A stretch of 64,000 bases of DNA. Source: Hirundichthys speculiger (Eukaryota; Chordata; Actinopteri; Beloniformes; Exocoetidae). Location of the stretch: NCBI GenBank assembly GCA_018398805.1, contig JAGFBZ010000814.1:2350001-2414000 (forward strand), in the 5' to 3' direction. Shown here piece after piece: positions 51,601 through 59,000 of this stretch (positions are counted from its first letter, which is position 1; each line of letters begins with the position of its first letter). The notes under the pieces are model-generated. The model saw only the letters and a program-made list of their open reading frames with translations. It had not been told where the DNA came from and ran no database searches. Position numbers and translations under genes: made by a program.

Positions 51601-53393
51601 TTCTGTTCACTGACAGAGCAGTAGATGACACAACACTGGTCAGATTATAGACTAGCAGGGAGACAAAAGCTTGAAATGGCAAATGACAGTCTGGAAGTTG
51701 TGTTTGATATGTTTTTTTTCTCTGATTTTCAAGGTTCTATTTGATAGCAGACGGAGTCCCACTCATTATCTGTGGGATCACTGCAGCTGTCAATGTCAAC
51801 AACTATGGAGACAACAGCCCTTAGTGAGTGCTTCTCGTTTTGTCCTTGAGCTATTTGGCCCTTGACTTTGTGTTGTTTTGCTTGGTGTTAAAGTGAGCAA
51901 TTCCATGTTGAATGCACAAAGATGCCTTTCTTTGGGACTGATTTTTCTTCCATCATTTTTTTTTCTCTTGCAGCTGCTGGCTGGTCTGGCGCTCTAGTCT
52001 GGGGTCTTTCTTTGTCCCTGCTGGCTTAGTGGTGTTGGTGACCTGGATTTATTTCCTGTGTACTGTGTTTCGCCTGAGGCGCCTCACGACCAAAGAATGC
52101 CCAGGACCCACCCTGTCCTCTCCTGGGACCGAGAGCCATCCTGCACTGGCAGGAAGCACCAGCCTGCTCTCCACTGACTCTGCAGTGGGACCTATAACCC
52201 CAGTTGTGCCTCCAGAGGATCAGTACTCACTGAAGACACAGTTCTCTGTGCTGGTAGCCACCCACTTCCTGTTTGTGGTTCTGTGGTGTTGTGGAGCCAT
52301 GGCAATATGGCTAACAGGTCAAACTAGCTTGTTGTTCAGCTGTCTCTATGGGATAATTGCCACACTTTTAGGGGTGTTTTTGGTGGTCCACCACTGTTTC
52401 AGACGCATGGATGTGCAGGCATCATGGCTGGCTTGCTGCCCAGGGTATCATCGTTCCCATCCCATGTCTACTTATACACACACCTGCACTACTGGGAGTG
52501 GAGTGCAGACATCTGAGCAGGGATCCCAGATTTTCGTCAACTGCCATTCACCTGTTGATTCTCACAACTCCTCATCAGCCAGGTCATCTTCCACACCAAG
52601 TGGGATCAGCAACGTTGGTCCTGGGCCTTGTAAGCTCACCAACCTGTTGCAAGTGGCACAAGACAATCCAAACAACACTTCCCGTGTTCCTACGGGCAAC
52701 AACACAAGCACAAGTACTGACAACATTAACAAGCCATCAAATAATATTCTGCCTACTATCAATTCTGCTGCCCCAGTACATGCCCAAAGAAGAAAAATTA
52801 GCAGCAGAACTAAACAAGGGAGTAGTCAGTATTATCATCGAGGGGAGGGCAGGGGACACTATCGTCTCAAAGCTCTAAGGACTGCTGGAGGCGGTGGCAG
52901 TCTTGGCGCGTTAGGCCCCACAGGTTTTGAGCACCTCAGTTCAACCCATGCTGCTTACAAACAAGCCACAAGTGAGAATGGCAGCATCCACCACAGCCTC
53001 TCAGAGAACCAGGCCAGTCTACTGACGAATGGGAAGCGAATAGGAGAGTCAGTGGCCACCAGCCCCTCAGAGGGAAGTGACGGGGGTAGCAGCGGGAGCC
53101 GCAAACCTTTTCCTCTTATGCCCTCTGTGGCCAGCAGAATGGCCATGCATGGTGCTCAGAGACGGTGCTCCAGCAGAGACAATCTGAAAGTGGCTGTATC
53201 TGCAGAGCGAGAATCGAAGCGCTGCTCCTACCCTTTGAACAGTGTCACCACCACTGTGCCAGGGGCTGCTGCCCCAAATGGCGCCCTGAAAACCTCAGTG
53301 CTCGAGCTGGAGCAGGACATGAGTAGCACGGATCAGTCCCAGAGTTCTGTGGGGATGAAGAGTGGTTTGTGGAAAAGTGAAACCACAGTGTAA
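11046..53393 (+). CDS. adgra2: Adhesion G protein-coupled receptor A2 (GPR124/TEM5), complete coding region in 19 exons
   Basis: Nineteen exons with GT-AG sites sum to 4104 nt, an intact frame of 1367 codons plus TAA. Domain order with approximate residues: signal peptide 1-30; N-terminal cap to 85; four leucine-rich repeats 85-181, one per 72-bp exon; LRR C-terminal cap 181-236; Ig domain 236-350; hormone-receptor motif 355-430; GAIN/GPS region to 731; seven-helix domain about 748-1045; long Ser/Thr-rich tail ending ETTV, a class I PDZ ligand. Family knowledge: GPR124 pairs with RECK at the plasma membrane to present Wnt7a/b to Frizzled/LRP, driving brain angiogenesis and blood-brain barrier formation, and its zebrafish orthologue acts in dorsal root ganglion neurogenesis. 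Specific stretches ([27 protein letters not shown]) favour A2 over A1 or A3. The start at 11046 (A at -3) puts a hydrophobic signal peptide at the N-terminus. The in-frame ATG at 10998 (G at -3) would add 16 residues and cannot be excluded. Confidence 0.95.
11489..11533. repeat. Inverted repeat, 11-bp perfect arms
   Basis: GGTTCTGAGAG (11489-11499) pairs with CTCTCAGAACC (11523-11533) across a 23-nt loop. It sits about 200 bp into intron 1. Confidence 0.6.
12009..12034. repeat. Tight hairpin, 11-bp perfect arms and 4-nt loop
   Basis: ACACACTATCA (12009-12019) and TGATAGTGTGT (12024-12034) are perfect reverse complements around ctca. It lies in intron 1 with no transposon signature around it. 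Confidence 0.65.
12945..13000. repeat. Tandem duplication of about 27 bp
   Basis: The unit attaaaactattagttg, with part of its left flank, occurs twice in a row. This looks like a simple slippage duplication. Confidence 0.6.
14460..14780. repeat. Widespread fish interspersed repeat
   Basis: Ordered blocks identify it: agctgtcactgggtgg, ggtcaccaatcagtcacagg, ggtcaatttagaatca, cctgcatgtttcttggactg, tgggaggaagcaggg, gaggacatgcaaactccaca and tttgaactggggaccttctg. I recognise these as decayed forms of a very common teleost repeat, but I cannot name the family with certainty. Related fragments lie at 4981-5097, 9045-9150 and 44246-44442. Confidence 0.75.
16440..16620. repeat. Fish repeat with the 'actgaagaagcc...gatgagaggtgaaac' signature, copy 1
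   Basis: It contains gtcatccaggtcatgg, aaaactgaagaagccacta, ggatgagaggtgaaacgttt and accaagaaaataagtcc in that order. I recall the same string in many fish genomic sequences, probably as the end of a retroelement. A second, more decayed copy is at about 36905-36985. Confidence 0.6.
19863..19905. repeat. CA-rich microsatellite
   Basis: Interrupted (CA)n dinucleotide runs within intron 1 (acacacaca, catgcacacacac). Confidence 0.7.
21388..21455. repeat. Possible remnant of a fish repeat ('ggtttaatgtcctg...ggacacttcg')
   Basis: The string ggtttaatgtcctgtccagg followed by gacacttcgtcacataacg resembles the frequent fish motif 'ttgcccaaggacacttcgacatgtgg'. Only about 70 bp can be matched, and no ends are visible. 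Confidence 0.4.
28742..28813 (+). CDS. adgra2: adgra2 exon 2: leucine-rich repeat 1
   Basis: A 72-bp exon encoding one LRR unit ([15 protein letters not shown], then IGLNALEKL). The acceptor is ctctctacag and the donor is gct/gtgagt. It contains an N-glycosylation sequon (NGS). The phase matches exons 3-5, so each repeat is a modular 24-residue unit. Confidence 0.95.
30014..30168 (+). mobile_element. 5'-truncated LINE tail inserted in the older LINE, with a (TATCT)n end
   Basis: It ends in 'aaatttccccgttgtgggat', then 'caataaagtgc', and a TATCT pentamer array (30145-30168). I recognise this tail from fish LINE 3' ends. The surrounding LINE text (tctaaactatacaacatca ... acaggtctcaccaccgtctt) continues on both sides, so this fragment was inserted into it. 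The left edge is approximate. Confidence 0.6.
30145..30168. repeat. (TATCT)n microsatellite tail
   Basis: Nearly five tandem TATCT units form the 3' tail of the inserted LINE fragment. Confidence 0.85.
30580..30613. repeat. Poly(A) tract, 34 A
   Basis: An uninterrupted A run inside the inserted hAT-like element. Confidence 0.9.
30921..31033 (+). pseudogene. hAT-like transposase N-terminal fragment
   Basis: An open stretch on the + strand encodes [19 protein letters not shown] followed by [18 protein letters not shown] and a TAA. The 'ALVNMFIET' style segment after a Gln/His-rich linker resembles the region following the BED finger in hAT proteins. About 250 bp upstream (30690-30790) another frame gives [20 protein letters not shown], which looks like a decayed BED zinc finger. 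Both pieces are interrupted and dead. Confidence 0.5.
34270..34290. repeat. Short (CA)n microsatellite
   Basis: A brief alternating CA run in intron 2. Confidence 0.5.
36905..36985. repeat. Decayed second copy of the 'gatgagaggtgaaac' repeat
   Basis: The blocks aactgaagaagac, aatgagagatgaaacttctt and ctcaagaaaataagtc line up in order with 16525-16585. The copy is more diverged than the first. Confidence 0.55.
41791..41836. repeat. Perfect 15-bp inverted repeat with a 16-nt loop
   Basis: GTGTCCTGAAGTGTC (41791-41805) is the exact reverse complement of GACACTTCAGGACAC (41822-41836). It lies about 50 bp left of the Tc1-like copy, outside that element's recognisable end. Confidence 0.7.
41888..42915 (-). 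mobile_element. Tc1-like DNA transposon copy 1 (defective)
   Basis: The left end (tcaccaatcactttattggg, then tacacc) is a diverged form of the terminus seen intact at 47906. The minus strand carries Tc1-type transposase pieces. Compared with the second copy it lacks about 55 bp near 42285 and about 97 bp near 42495, and its right terminal repeat is not found beyond about 42915. It shares with copy 2 a stop codon at the same place (here 42199-42201). The transposase cannot be functional. Confidence 0.85.
43112..43183 (+). CDS. adgra2: adgra2 exon 3: leucine-rich repeat 2
   Basis: A 72-bp exon encoding [20 protein letters not shown], then LRTL. The acceptor is ctgtttccag and the donor is act/gtaagt. 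Confidence 0.95.
44212..44245. repeat. Perfect 34-bp palindrome
   Basis: The left arm AAATAAGTGTGTGTATG (44212-44228) is followed immediately by its exact reverse complement (44229-44245), with no spacer. The core is (GT)n/(CA)n, so it may be a snapped-back microsatellite. Confidence 0.9.
44246..44442 (-). repeat. Widespread fish interspersed repeat, reverse orientation, ending in (GGAT)n
   Basis: Ordered blocks: cccgtaggagtgattgtgag, tgcgatggactggtgacctg, tccagggtgtagccctgcct, gagctgggataggctccagc, ccctgtgaccctg, and a tail of atggatgg units. It is the complement of the family at 14460-14780 and 9045-9150. Confidence 0.8.
44561..44632 (+). CDS. adgra2: adgra2 exon 4: leucine-rich repeat 3
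   Basis: A 72-bp exon encoding [20 protein letters not shown], then LARL. The acceptor is gacactttag and the donor is act/gtaag. The strings [11 protein letters not shown] and FQGL are characteristic of ADGRA2. Confidence 0.96.
44722..44793 (+). CDS. adgra2: adgra2 exon 5: leucine-rich repeat 4
   Basis: A 72-bp exon encoding [20 protein letters not shown], then LKLV. The acceptor is tgttctcttag and the donor is ggt/gtgagt. The preceding intron is only 89 bp. Confidence 0.95.
45006..45169 (+). CDS. adgra2: adgra2 exon 6: LRR C-terminal cap
   Basis: The exon encodes the cysteine cap ([11 protein letters not shown], then [14 protein letters not shown] and HLNC). The four cysteines of the LRRCT fold are present. 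In mouse and zebrafish work the LRR and Ig region is needed for RECK-dependent Wnt7 signalling. The following intron, 45170-45530, holds nothing notable. Confidence 0.95.
45531..45744 (+). CDS. adgra2: adgra2 exon 7: Ig domain, first half
   Basis: The exon encodes [16 protein letters not shown] with the first Ig cysteine, LHWRHNGQ with the core Trp, and VHDCTFIT. The donor is accag/gtgtag and the acceptor is atttgctcag. Confidence 0.95.
45930..46094 (+). CDS. adgra2: adgra2 exon 8: Ig domain end and start of the hormone-receptor motif
   Basis: The exon encodes the second Ig cysteine in [16 protein letters not shown] and then [17 protein letters not shown]. The tripeptide at the position I recall as RGD in human GPR124 is RGE here. 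The donor is ttcag/gttagt, and the next intron is 98 bp. Confidence 0.95.
46193..46388 (+). CDS. adgra2: adgra2 exon 9: hormone-receptor motif
   Basis: The exon encodes [37 protein letters not shown] and TRVLHTFIL. The cysteine/tryptophan pattern is that of the HormR domain. The donor gtccgt is weaker than consensus, but the homologous join ([10 protein letters not shown] to RPINASNAV) supports it, and codon phase is kept. Confidence 0.9.
46476..46625 (+). CDS. adgra2: adgra2 exon 10: GAIN domain, part 1
   Basis: A 150-bp phase-0 exon encoding [20 protein letters not shown], then [20 protein letters not shown]. It contains an N-glycosylation sequon. The acceptor is gcatttcag and the donor is gag/gtaagc. 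Confidence 0.93.
46748..46909 (+). CDS. adgra2: adgra2 exon 11: GAIN domain, part 2
   Basis: A 162-bp phase-0 exon encoding [17 protein letters not shown], then [15 protein letters not shown]. The acceptor is gtgtgttccag and the donor is atg/gtgaga. Confidence 0.94.
47067..47267 (+). CDS. adgra2: adgra2 exon 12: GAIN domain, part 3
   Basis: A 201-bp phase-0 exon encoding [28 protein letters not shown] and [17 protein letters not shown]. The acceptor is tatatacag and the donor is aag/gtgagg. Confidence 0.93.
47906..49093 (-). mobile_element. Tc1-like DNA transposon copy 2, full length, 1188 bp
   Basis: Both ends are present: CACTCACCATTCACCTTATT at the left, and at the right an end reading 'ctgataaagtggccggtgagtg', here abbreviated to its last part GGTGAGTG. 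TA dinucleotides flank both sides (47904-47905 and 49094-49095), as expected for Tc1/mariner insertion. The minus strand carries a transposase relic with recognisable blocks ([34 protein letters not shown] and [13 protein letters not shown]), so the D, D and E positions of the catalytic triad can be located. Stop codons and indels inactivate it. Confidence 0.93.
47930..48960 (-). pseudogene. Inactivated Tc1-like transposase
   Basis: A 200-codon stretch (48819-48217) and an 86-codon stretch starting at Met 48117 lie in the same minus-strand frame. They are separated by TGA codons at 48217-48219 (after [11 protein letters not shown], where I expect Arg) and 48163-48165 (where copy 1 has Trp). 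The N-terminal helix-turn-helix part (about 48820-48960) is frameshifted by a small deletion near 48836. No active enzyme can be made from this copy. Confidence 0.85.
49322..49511 (+). CDS. adgra2: adgra2 exon 13: GAIN domain, part 4
   Basis: The exon encodes [35 protein letters not shown] and [10 protein letters not shown]. The basic run SRRRSV before NTPVIFAG might be a proteolytic site; that is inference only. The acceptor is tctttctccag and the donor is cttg/gtaaga. The next intron, 49512-50225, is AT-rich without features. Confidence 0.94.
50226..50434 (+). CDS. adgra2: adgra2 exon 14: end of GAIN and the GPS-like motif
   Basis: The exon encodes [27 protein letters not shown] and [13 protein letters not shown]. 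The GPS cysteine/tryptophan frame is kept, but the cleavage triad H-L-(S/T) reads L-L-S, so autoproteolysis is not expected. The acceptor is gtgacag and the donor is acag/gtaaga. Confidence 0.94.
50525..50652 (+). CDS. adgra2: adgra2 exon 15: Stachel-equivalent region and TM1
   Basis: The exon encodes a short linker and then transmembrane helix 1 ([20 protein letters not shown]). The acceptor is tttctag and the donor is cacag/gtagtt. Confidence 0.94.
50737..50860 (+). CDS. adgra2: adgra2 exon 16: intracellular loop 1 and TM2
   Basis: The exon encodes [20 protein letters not shown], then [20 protein letters not shown]. The acceptor is ctctcacag and the donor is gca/gtaaga. Confidence 0.95.
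50946..51094 (+). CDS. adgra2: adgra2 exon 17: TM3 and intracellular loop 2
   Basis: The exon encodes [20 protein letters not shown], then [12 protein letters not shown] and a Pro-rich loop. The acceptor is gtattgcag and the donor is ctcag/gtcagt. The intron that follows (51095-51733) has no recognisable feature. Confidence 0.94.
51734..51823 (+). CDS. adgra2: adgra2 exon 18: TM4
   Basis: A 90-bp exon encoding [20 protein letters not shown], then NNYGDNSPY. The acceptor is gattttcaag and the donor is ctta/gtgagt. Confidence 0.94.
51974..53393 (+). CDS. adgra2: adgra2 exon 19: TM5-TM7 and the cytoplasmic tail with PDZ ligand
   Basis: A 1420-bp terminal coding exon. TM5 is [19 protein letters not shown] long loop 3 of about 60 residues follows. 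TM6 is [20 protein letters not shown] and TM7 is [20 protein letters not shown]. The tail of about 320 residues is rich in Ser, Asn and Thr, with the ADGRA2-type blocks [17 protein letters not shown] and RRCSYPLNS, and ends KSETTV. The C-terminal ETTV fits the class I PDZ ligand through which GPR124 binds Dlg-type scaffolds. Confidence 0.96.
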
Positions 53394-54262
53394 ACTATAC
53401 TTACCAGTGAACATCTATGCATGACTGTAATGAAATAAGGGGGTTATGTTTTAATGGTCTCTTAATAATTATATAATTTAAGATATAATATCATGAAGGC
53501 ATCCAGGACCCTAAACTGGTACTCTTGCCTCTGTAGCATTTTAAGAGTTTGCTGTGAAATAATAAGGCAGGTGTTTTTTTTATTGTCATTTTCAAGCATA
53601 AGATAAGCATTTATATTATTCACCTTACAAAAAAATGTACAATATATTTCTAAAGTTGGCATATAATGTTGATTTTGGATGTCCAATGAAAGCTTTATTG
53701 ATTTAGTTGTAATTTTTCTATGCATATCAACTATAGCATGAAATGGAGTACAAGATGGTCCCTTTCTAAAGTACAGCTATATGCATTTAATCTGAGGGCA
53801 ACCTTTCACCGCTATGTTTGCTTCAAGTGATTGTTTTTATGCGCTCATGTATGCACTTGTATGTTTTCTGTGTGTTTGTATGTGTGTGCGGGTGAATATG
53901 TATATTGTATGTATACGGAACAGGAGAGGACTGTTGCACGAGTGTGGCTGTACAGAATCTCAAAGTGAATTAAAAATGCTATGTGAGACTTTTGAATTTA
54001 AAGACGTCGCCATTTTTCTACTTACTTTCATCAGCATTGACAGAGCTTCTCTTACATGGGGACTACAGAAAGACTAAAACGGGAGTGGGGAGGGGGGAAT
54101 TGGGCTTTCAGTGATGTGTCTCAGCAAGAGATTTTCTAATCTAATGCCTGAAATACTGCCCTCTCCTGGATATGGATATCAGCTAAACTTCAATAATTTT
54201 CATTGATTCATTAAAAAAAAAAAGGGCTTTGAGCATCTAAATTAAATTGAATTATTAATAAA
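53394..54262 (+). other. adgra2: Probable adgra2 3' UTR with poly(A) signal AATAAA at 54257-54262
   Basis: Non-coding AT-rich sequence after the TAA. AATAAA at 54257-54262 is the first perfect hexamer I find, and an ATTAAA variant lies near 53969. The end is inferred from the hexamer only. Confidence 0.4.
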
Positions 54263-55250
54263 TTTGGTTTGACAGTGAACTTATGAAATACTTCTTTGAC
54301 ATTGTTCAGTGGACCAAATTCTTCTCAGCGACTATCATATGATTAAGCATTTCCAAGCTGCAGGGATCATCTAGGGAAAAAATATTCTTGTTTCAAAGAA
54401 ATAGGCTCTTAAAAAAAAAAAAAAAAAAAAAAAAAACCCTAGTTCTGTTGGTTCTTTTATAAGTTGTGTTTTTGTAAATATTTTAAATTGAATTTTCAGA
54501 ATTTCACATTTCTGTTTAGTTGTCATTGAATGTTAAATCGTAAATAATGTCCCAACCTTCCTCACACGCTGAAACAGACTGTCTTTGGGGAGTACTCATG
54601 TGCATGTTACATTATCCTATAAAAATAGATTTATGGTCATAAATAATTCTTCCTAGAGCTGGGCAACATGATCTTAAAACAGTAACACGATTAATTGAAC
54701 ATGGTTCTAAATGTTGATTTGAATTAATTTTCTATTTGATTGCCCAGCAATAATAAGTCCCAGATATTGAAAAAATAAATTATTAAAAAAGATATGACTT
54801 GAAATTGATTTGAGAGAAAAGATCAGTTCTAAATACTAAAATATCAGTGTGGCATCAAGGAGTGACATCATCCTGCTTTTTTATGGATGAATAAGTGCAG
54901 TCGTGGGTCCACATTAACACAACCTGACATGAGACAAAATATTGTACTTAATACGAATAACTATTGCAAAATATTGCATTTTCATACAATATTGTATATA
55001 TCACTTTTATGAATGTAATTCATGAGTTTACAAATAACACCTCGGAATAAGCATCACTGGACTCAGTTCAGTATTGAGTGTTGTCTTTATTCATGTCTGT
55101 GCAACTTTAACCTCTTCATGCTGATTTCTGATCAGCGGCTGATATCATAAGCTAACGGTCCGGGACCTTTAACGCTCTCCTCGGCTGCTAACCAATCACC
55201 GACGGGCTTAATGAACCTGACAGAATCGATAACCAATCAGACAACACCTG
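54263..55250. other. Intergenic spacer between adgra2 and rab11fip1
   Basis: It holds a long A-run (54411-54436) and a possible small inverted-repeat element (54658-54748). Otherwise it is AT-rich with no recognised features. Confidence 0.5.
54658..54748. mobile_element. Possible short MITE-like relic
   Basis: GCTGGGCAA (54658-54666) and TTGCCCAGC (54740-54748) form 9-bp inverted ends about 91 bp apart. The 'agctgggcaacatga' start resembles the 'gggctgggcgatatgg' ends of a common fish element. No target duplication is visible. Confidence 0.4.
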
Positions 55251-55658
55251 TGTAGAGTATGGGTGGGGAATAATTACATCAGGGAAGTGAATTGTGGAAC
55301 TTGGTGGCGGAAGCGTATCGAGGTAGTTGTGTTTATGAAGTCCTCTTTAGCGAAATAGACGTCCTGTGGTCGTGTTCTGCTCTGGTTGTTAAGGACAATA
55401 TTAGCGTTAACTTTGTTAACAGACTGTTAAGTGACTTCAGGTGTTTTTAGAGGCTTAGTTCGCTTTCGAAGAGGAGGGCGGAGTATTGCGACATAAAACT
55501 GAGCTTCCTGAACTCAAATCCAGCTCGAGGTAACTGAGACCTACAGCTGCAGAGGACGGCAAGGCTGGAAAAATATAGTTGTGACCAACACAATATAGCT
55601 GACCAACACTACGGCGCTGTAAGCAGGACATTTTTGTTAAACTTAACAGACTTTCGAG
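55251..55658 (+). promoter_or_regulatory. rab11fip1: rab11fip1 promoter and 5' UTR region
   Basis: GC and CpG content rise from about 55300 (cggaagcgtatcgagg, then gcgctgtaagc near 55612) relative to the AT-rich spacer. There is no clear TATA box and the transcription start cannot be fixed. The coding ATG has G at -3. Confidence 0.45.
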
Positions 55659-56008
55659 ATGTCTCTGCTTGACCAGAGCCAGCAGTGGTTTCCTACGAGT
55701 GTCCAGGTAACGGTGCACCAGGCTCGGAACCTGCGTGTCAAGGGCAAGGATGGCACCAACGACGCCTATGCAATCATCCAGGTGGCCAAAGACAAGTTTT
55801 CTACTTCAGTCGCAGAGAAATGTGTCGCTCCGGTGTGGAAGGAAGAAGCCTCGTTTGACCTGCCACTCTTCCACCCTGGAAACGCTGAGCGCTGCACCTT
55901 ATACATCATAGTCATGCACCGTGCACAGGTGGGACTCGACAAGTTCCTGGGCCAAGCTGTGATAAGTCTCCTGGAGCTCCATGACAACAAGTCTCGCAAA
56001 AAGACAGA
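55659..56008 (+). CDS. rab11fip1: rab11fip1 exon 1: C2 domain
   Basis: The exon starts at ATG (cgagATGt) with MSLLDQSQQWFPTSVQVTV and ends KSRKKTE at a donor ga/gtaagt. This start matches the family N-terminus (MSL...). Codon phase 2 is completed by G of exon 2. Confidence 0.92.
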
Positions 56009-59000
56009 GTAAGTGACTACAGTTACATGGGCCCAGTTTCAGATTCAGCTCCAACCTTTCTTACCTGCTGCATTGTGCTTAAAACTTATATCATAGGCGT
56101 TCACCTTTAGTTTGAAGTTATTATATGATCAAAGATGATAAAAAAACGTTCACTTGCTCAGAAAGATTTACAGCATTTCCTCTATATGTTTCAACATTTC
56201 CTTGATCTGAGCAGAGTATCAGTGTAGTAACACCCTGTTGCAAACATAAAGGAAGAGAACTGTTTAATCAGTATAACTTTTTAATTATAAAACCTGGTGC
56301 TCTGTAGGCCACTGTATTACCAGTATTCAAACAAACATGTTTTATCCCCACTCTCTTACTTAATCTGTATTTATTTTCCTTCTTGATGATTAGTTGAATG
56401 CTTTTTTTGTGAAAGAAAAAAAGTTTCCTTCTTTGCCTAAATAAACCTTAAAGGCAGAGTGCGAATTATACAATGGCAATTGGGGGGTCAACATTTTCTA
56501 GAGATGACAAAAATGACAATTTGTCCCTTCTTTAGTGGTGTCGAAGTTGTAATTGGGGGGGTCAAACCCCCCCGTAATTCGCACTATGCTTAAAGGAATA
56601 GGTCTTTGCTGCTGTTTTACTGTAACGTTACAGTAAAACAGTAAAAATACGTCCTGGAACACCCTCCACTTTTTCAGTTATGAATTTATTTATTTGTTTT
56701 TTTTTTGTTCCCATTATTTGAAAGACCATCGCTGGTGTAATGCTGCTGATCTTCAATAAATAATAAAAGCTGTCATGTCATTGGAAAAAAAAAACAACTT
56801 TGTTTAAAACAAAGCACTGACAAAAAATCACAAAACATTACAGATAGTGGTTAATTCCATGATTTAAAAAAAAAAAAAATCTATTTTCAACATTTGGTTT
56901 GACAGCACACAATAAATTGTGTCTTTTTTTTAATGTAGGACCTGCTAAAGGGAGTTTGTGTGAGTGTTTAAGCATTGAAGAGCGAATCAGGATTAATTTC
57001 TACATACATATATGCATGTAAAGAAATACAAATACAGTATAATTAAAATGAGTCAGAAAAGGAAATTCAGCATGTAAACATGTCAAAAGTCCAGTATGTG
57101 AAATATAGATATATCGAGTGGTGCAAATTACAACCTGCTGGATTATGCCCCACACCAACCAAAACAATGGATGCCATGAAAAATATAAAGGGAGTGTGAC
57201 ATAATGTGGTGAGAAGGGTGACTCACAGCATTCAAAGTGTAAATAGCCTGTCTTGAACATTCTTTTTGTTCATGCTAATGAAAACATGTCTGACGCTGGA
57301 ACTTTCCCTCCTACTTGTTTTTCATTATTTTTGGTATGAAAAACATTTAGTCACCTTGTCTTTCTTCACTTAACCAACCCTAAATGTTTTTTTGAGTGCT
57401 GACTTGAGTGCTTGAGTGCTGATTTAGGGTGTACCTGGAATTTATGCTCTCAATGTGCTCTCGATAATCCCATGCATTCTTTGGGGCTTTTCAGTTGGTT
57501 ATAGGATGCATGTCACACCCAGATGTGCATCATATGAATCAGGATGACATCTGTCCTCTGACGTATCAAGGAGTGGAACAGAATTGGGATAATTGCACTC
57601 TCTTATGTCAGAGAAATTTTTAGAAACAAAGATTGCTTAAAATAGACTGTTAAGTTTATACCACCCAGGTTAAATCTTCTTAACATGGCCTTCTAAAGTA
57701 GCCATTGGAAAAACTGAGCAAGCTAGATTTGAGCTCTATGTAATCACTCAACTGCAGGCTGCCTTGATATGATACCAGAATGACCTCATCAGTGGGATTG
57801 TTGTACCATCATATCTAAAATGTTATCGTCTGTTTGCTCAGCTTTACACCTTTTACACCCTCATGGCAAAGTTCATTTCTTGCTATTTCCTTTTCCATGT
57901 ATGAGCTCCTTCATTCTCTTGTTCTTCTTACTCCAACCTTCTGAGATCCAGCATGCACACAGGCTATTGGATTTCACTGTTCTTGCCTTGAAGTGTGGGG
58001 TGTTAGATTACTATCCTGTGCTGATACAGTGTGTGACATTCAAAGTTTTCCTGCTGAATGGGATCCTTCTTGTTCTCTTTAATACAAAAGAGCACATTCA
58101 AGATGAATTTCTATTTTACCTTTTAACGCTTCCACTTGTCAAGAAATCAGTTCTTTATATGACCAGTTATCAAATGTTAAGCTTATAAATAAGGTAATCA
58201 AACAACTGCAATAAACTCTTATTGTCAGTCCTATTATTTACATGAATAAAGTATACTTTAATTAACCAGGTTTTAAAACACATTTAATCAAAGAATATAT
58301 ATGTCTTCAAGTCTTTGTGTTCCTGTACTTGATTATAGATCTTGTATATATTATGTATCATGTTAATGCATCCAGTTTGATGAAGAATTTAGATTTTAGC
58401 CACTCTGTATAGTTTATTCTCACCATAAATCTAAATGGGATCAAACACAAACAAACCCACAAATGGGTTATTGTAGATGTTGCCATTGCACTCGTCCTGA
58501 CTCAGAAAGAAAAACACATCTAATGACTATTACGTCATAACTCCTAATGTGGGTAAGCCATCGATTTTAGCAGTTTAGTTAGCTACAGTGATTATTCATT
58601 GCACTCTTAACCTAGGACAGTTGTACAATGTTACATTTGAGTATATTTTCCTAGATGTAGTACTTTCGGACCTCTGTGTCATCAGATCAGTTCCCGGTGG
58701 TGCAGAGACGGTTCTCTGAAGCCAGGCTCAAGTGATCAGACACATTAGCCACCCTATTTATTGTTTAAACAAAGAGCAGAGCCAAGTTTCTTGTCCTGAC
58801 AAATGAGATTCAGTATATTCACTCAAAAATAGACTTTACCTTTAGTGAGTTCAACTAAAGCCTTCCTGCAGTGTCCTAAAGATAATTCAAAATTGGACAT
58901 TATTTATTAATTCGTTATTCGTGATATCTGTGCATGATATGCGTCAACCTAACATTTTGTTAAAACCTGTTTGTATTGTACTGTATAGCGCTTAATTGTT

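Noticed and set aside
57820..58188. 122-codon open reading frame in rab11fip1 intron 1
   Set aside because: No recognisable domain, poor start context, AT-rich hydrophobic composition and no splice support. It looks like a chance ORF.
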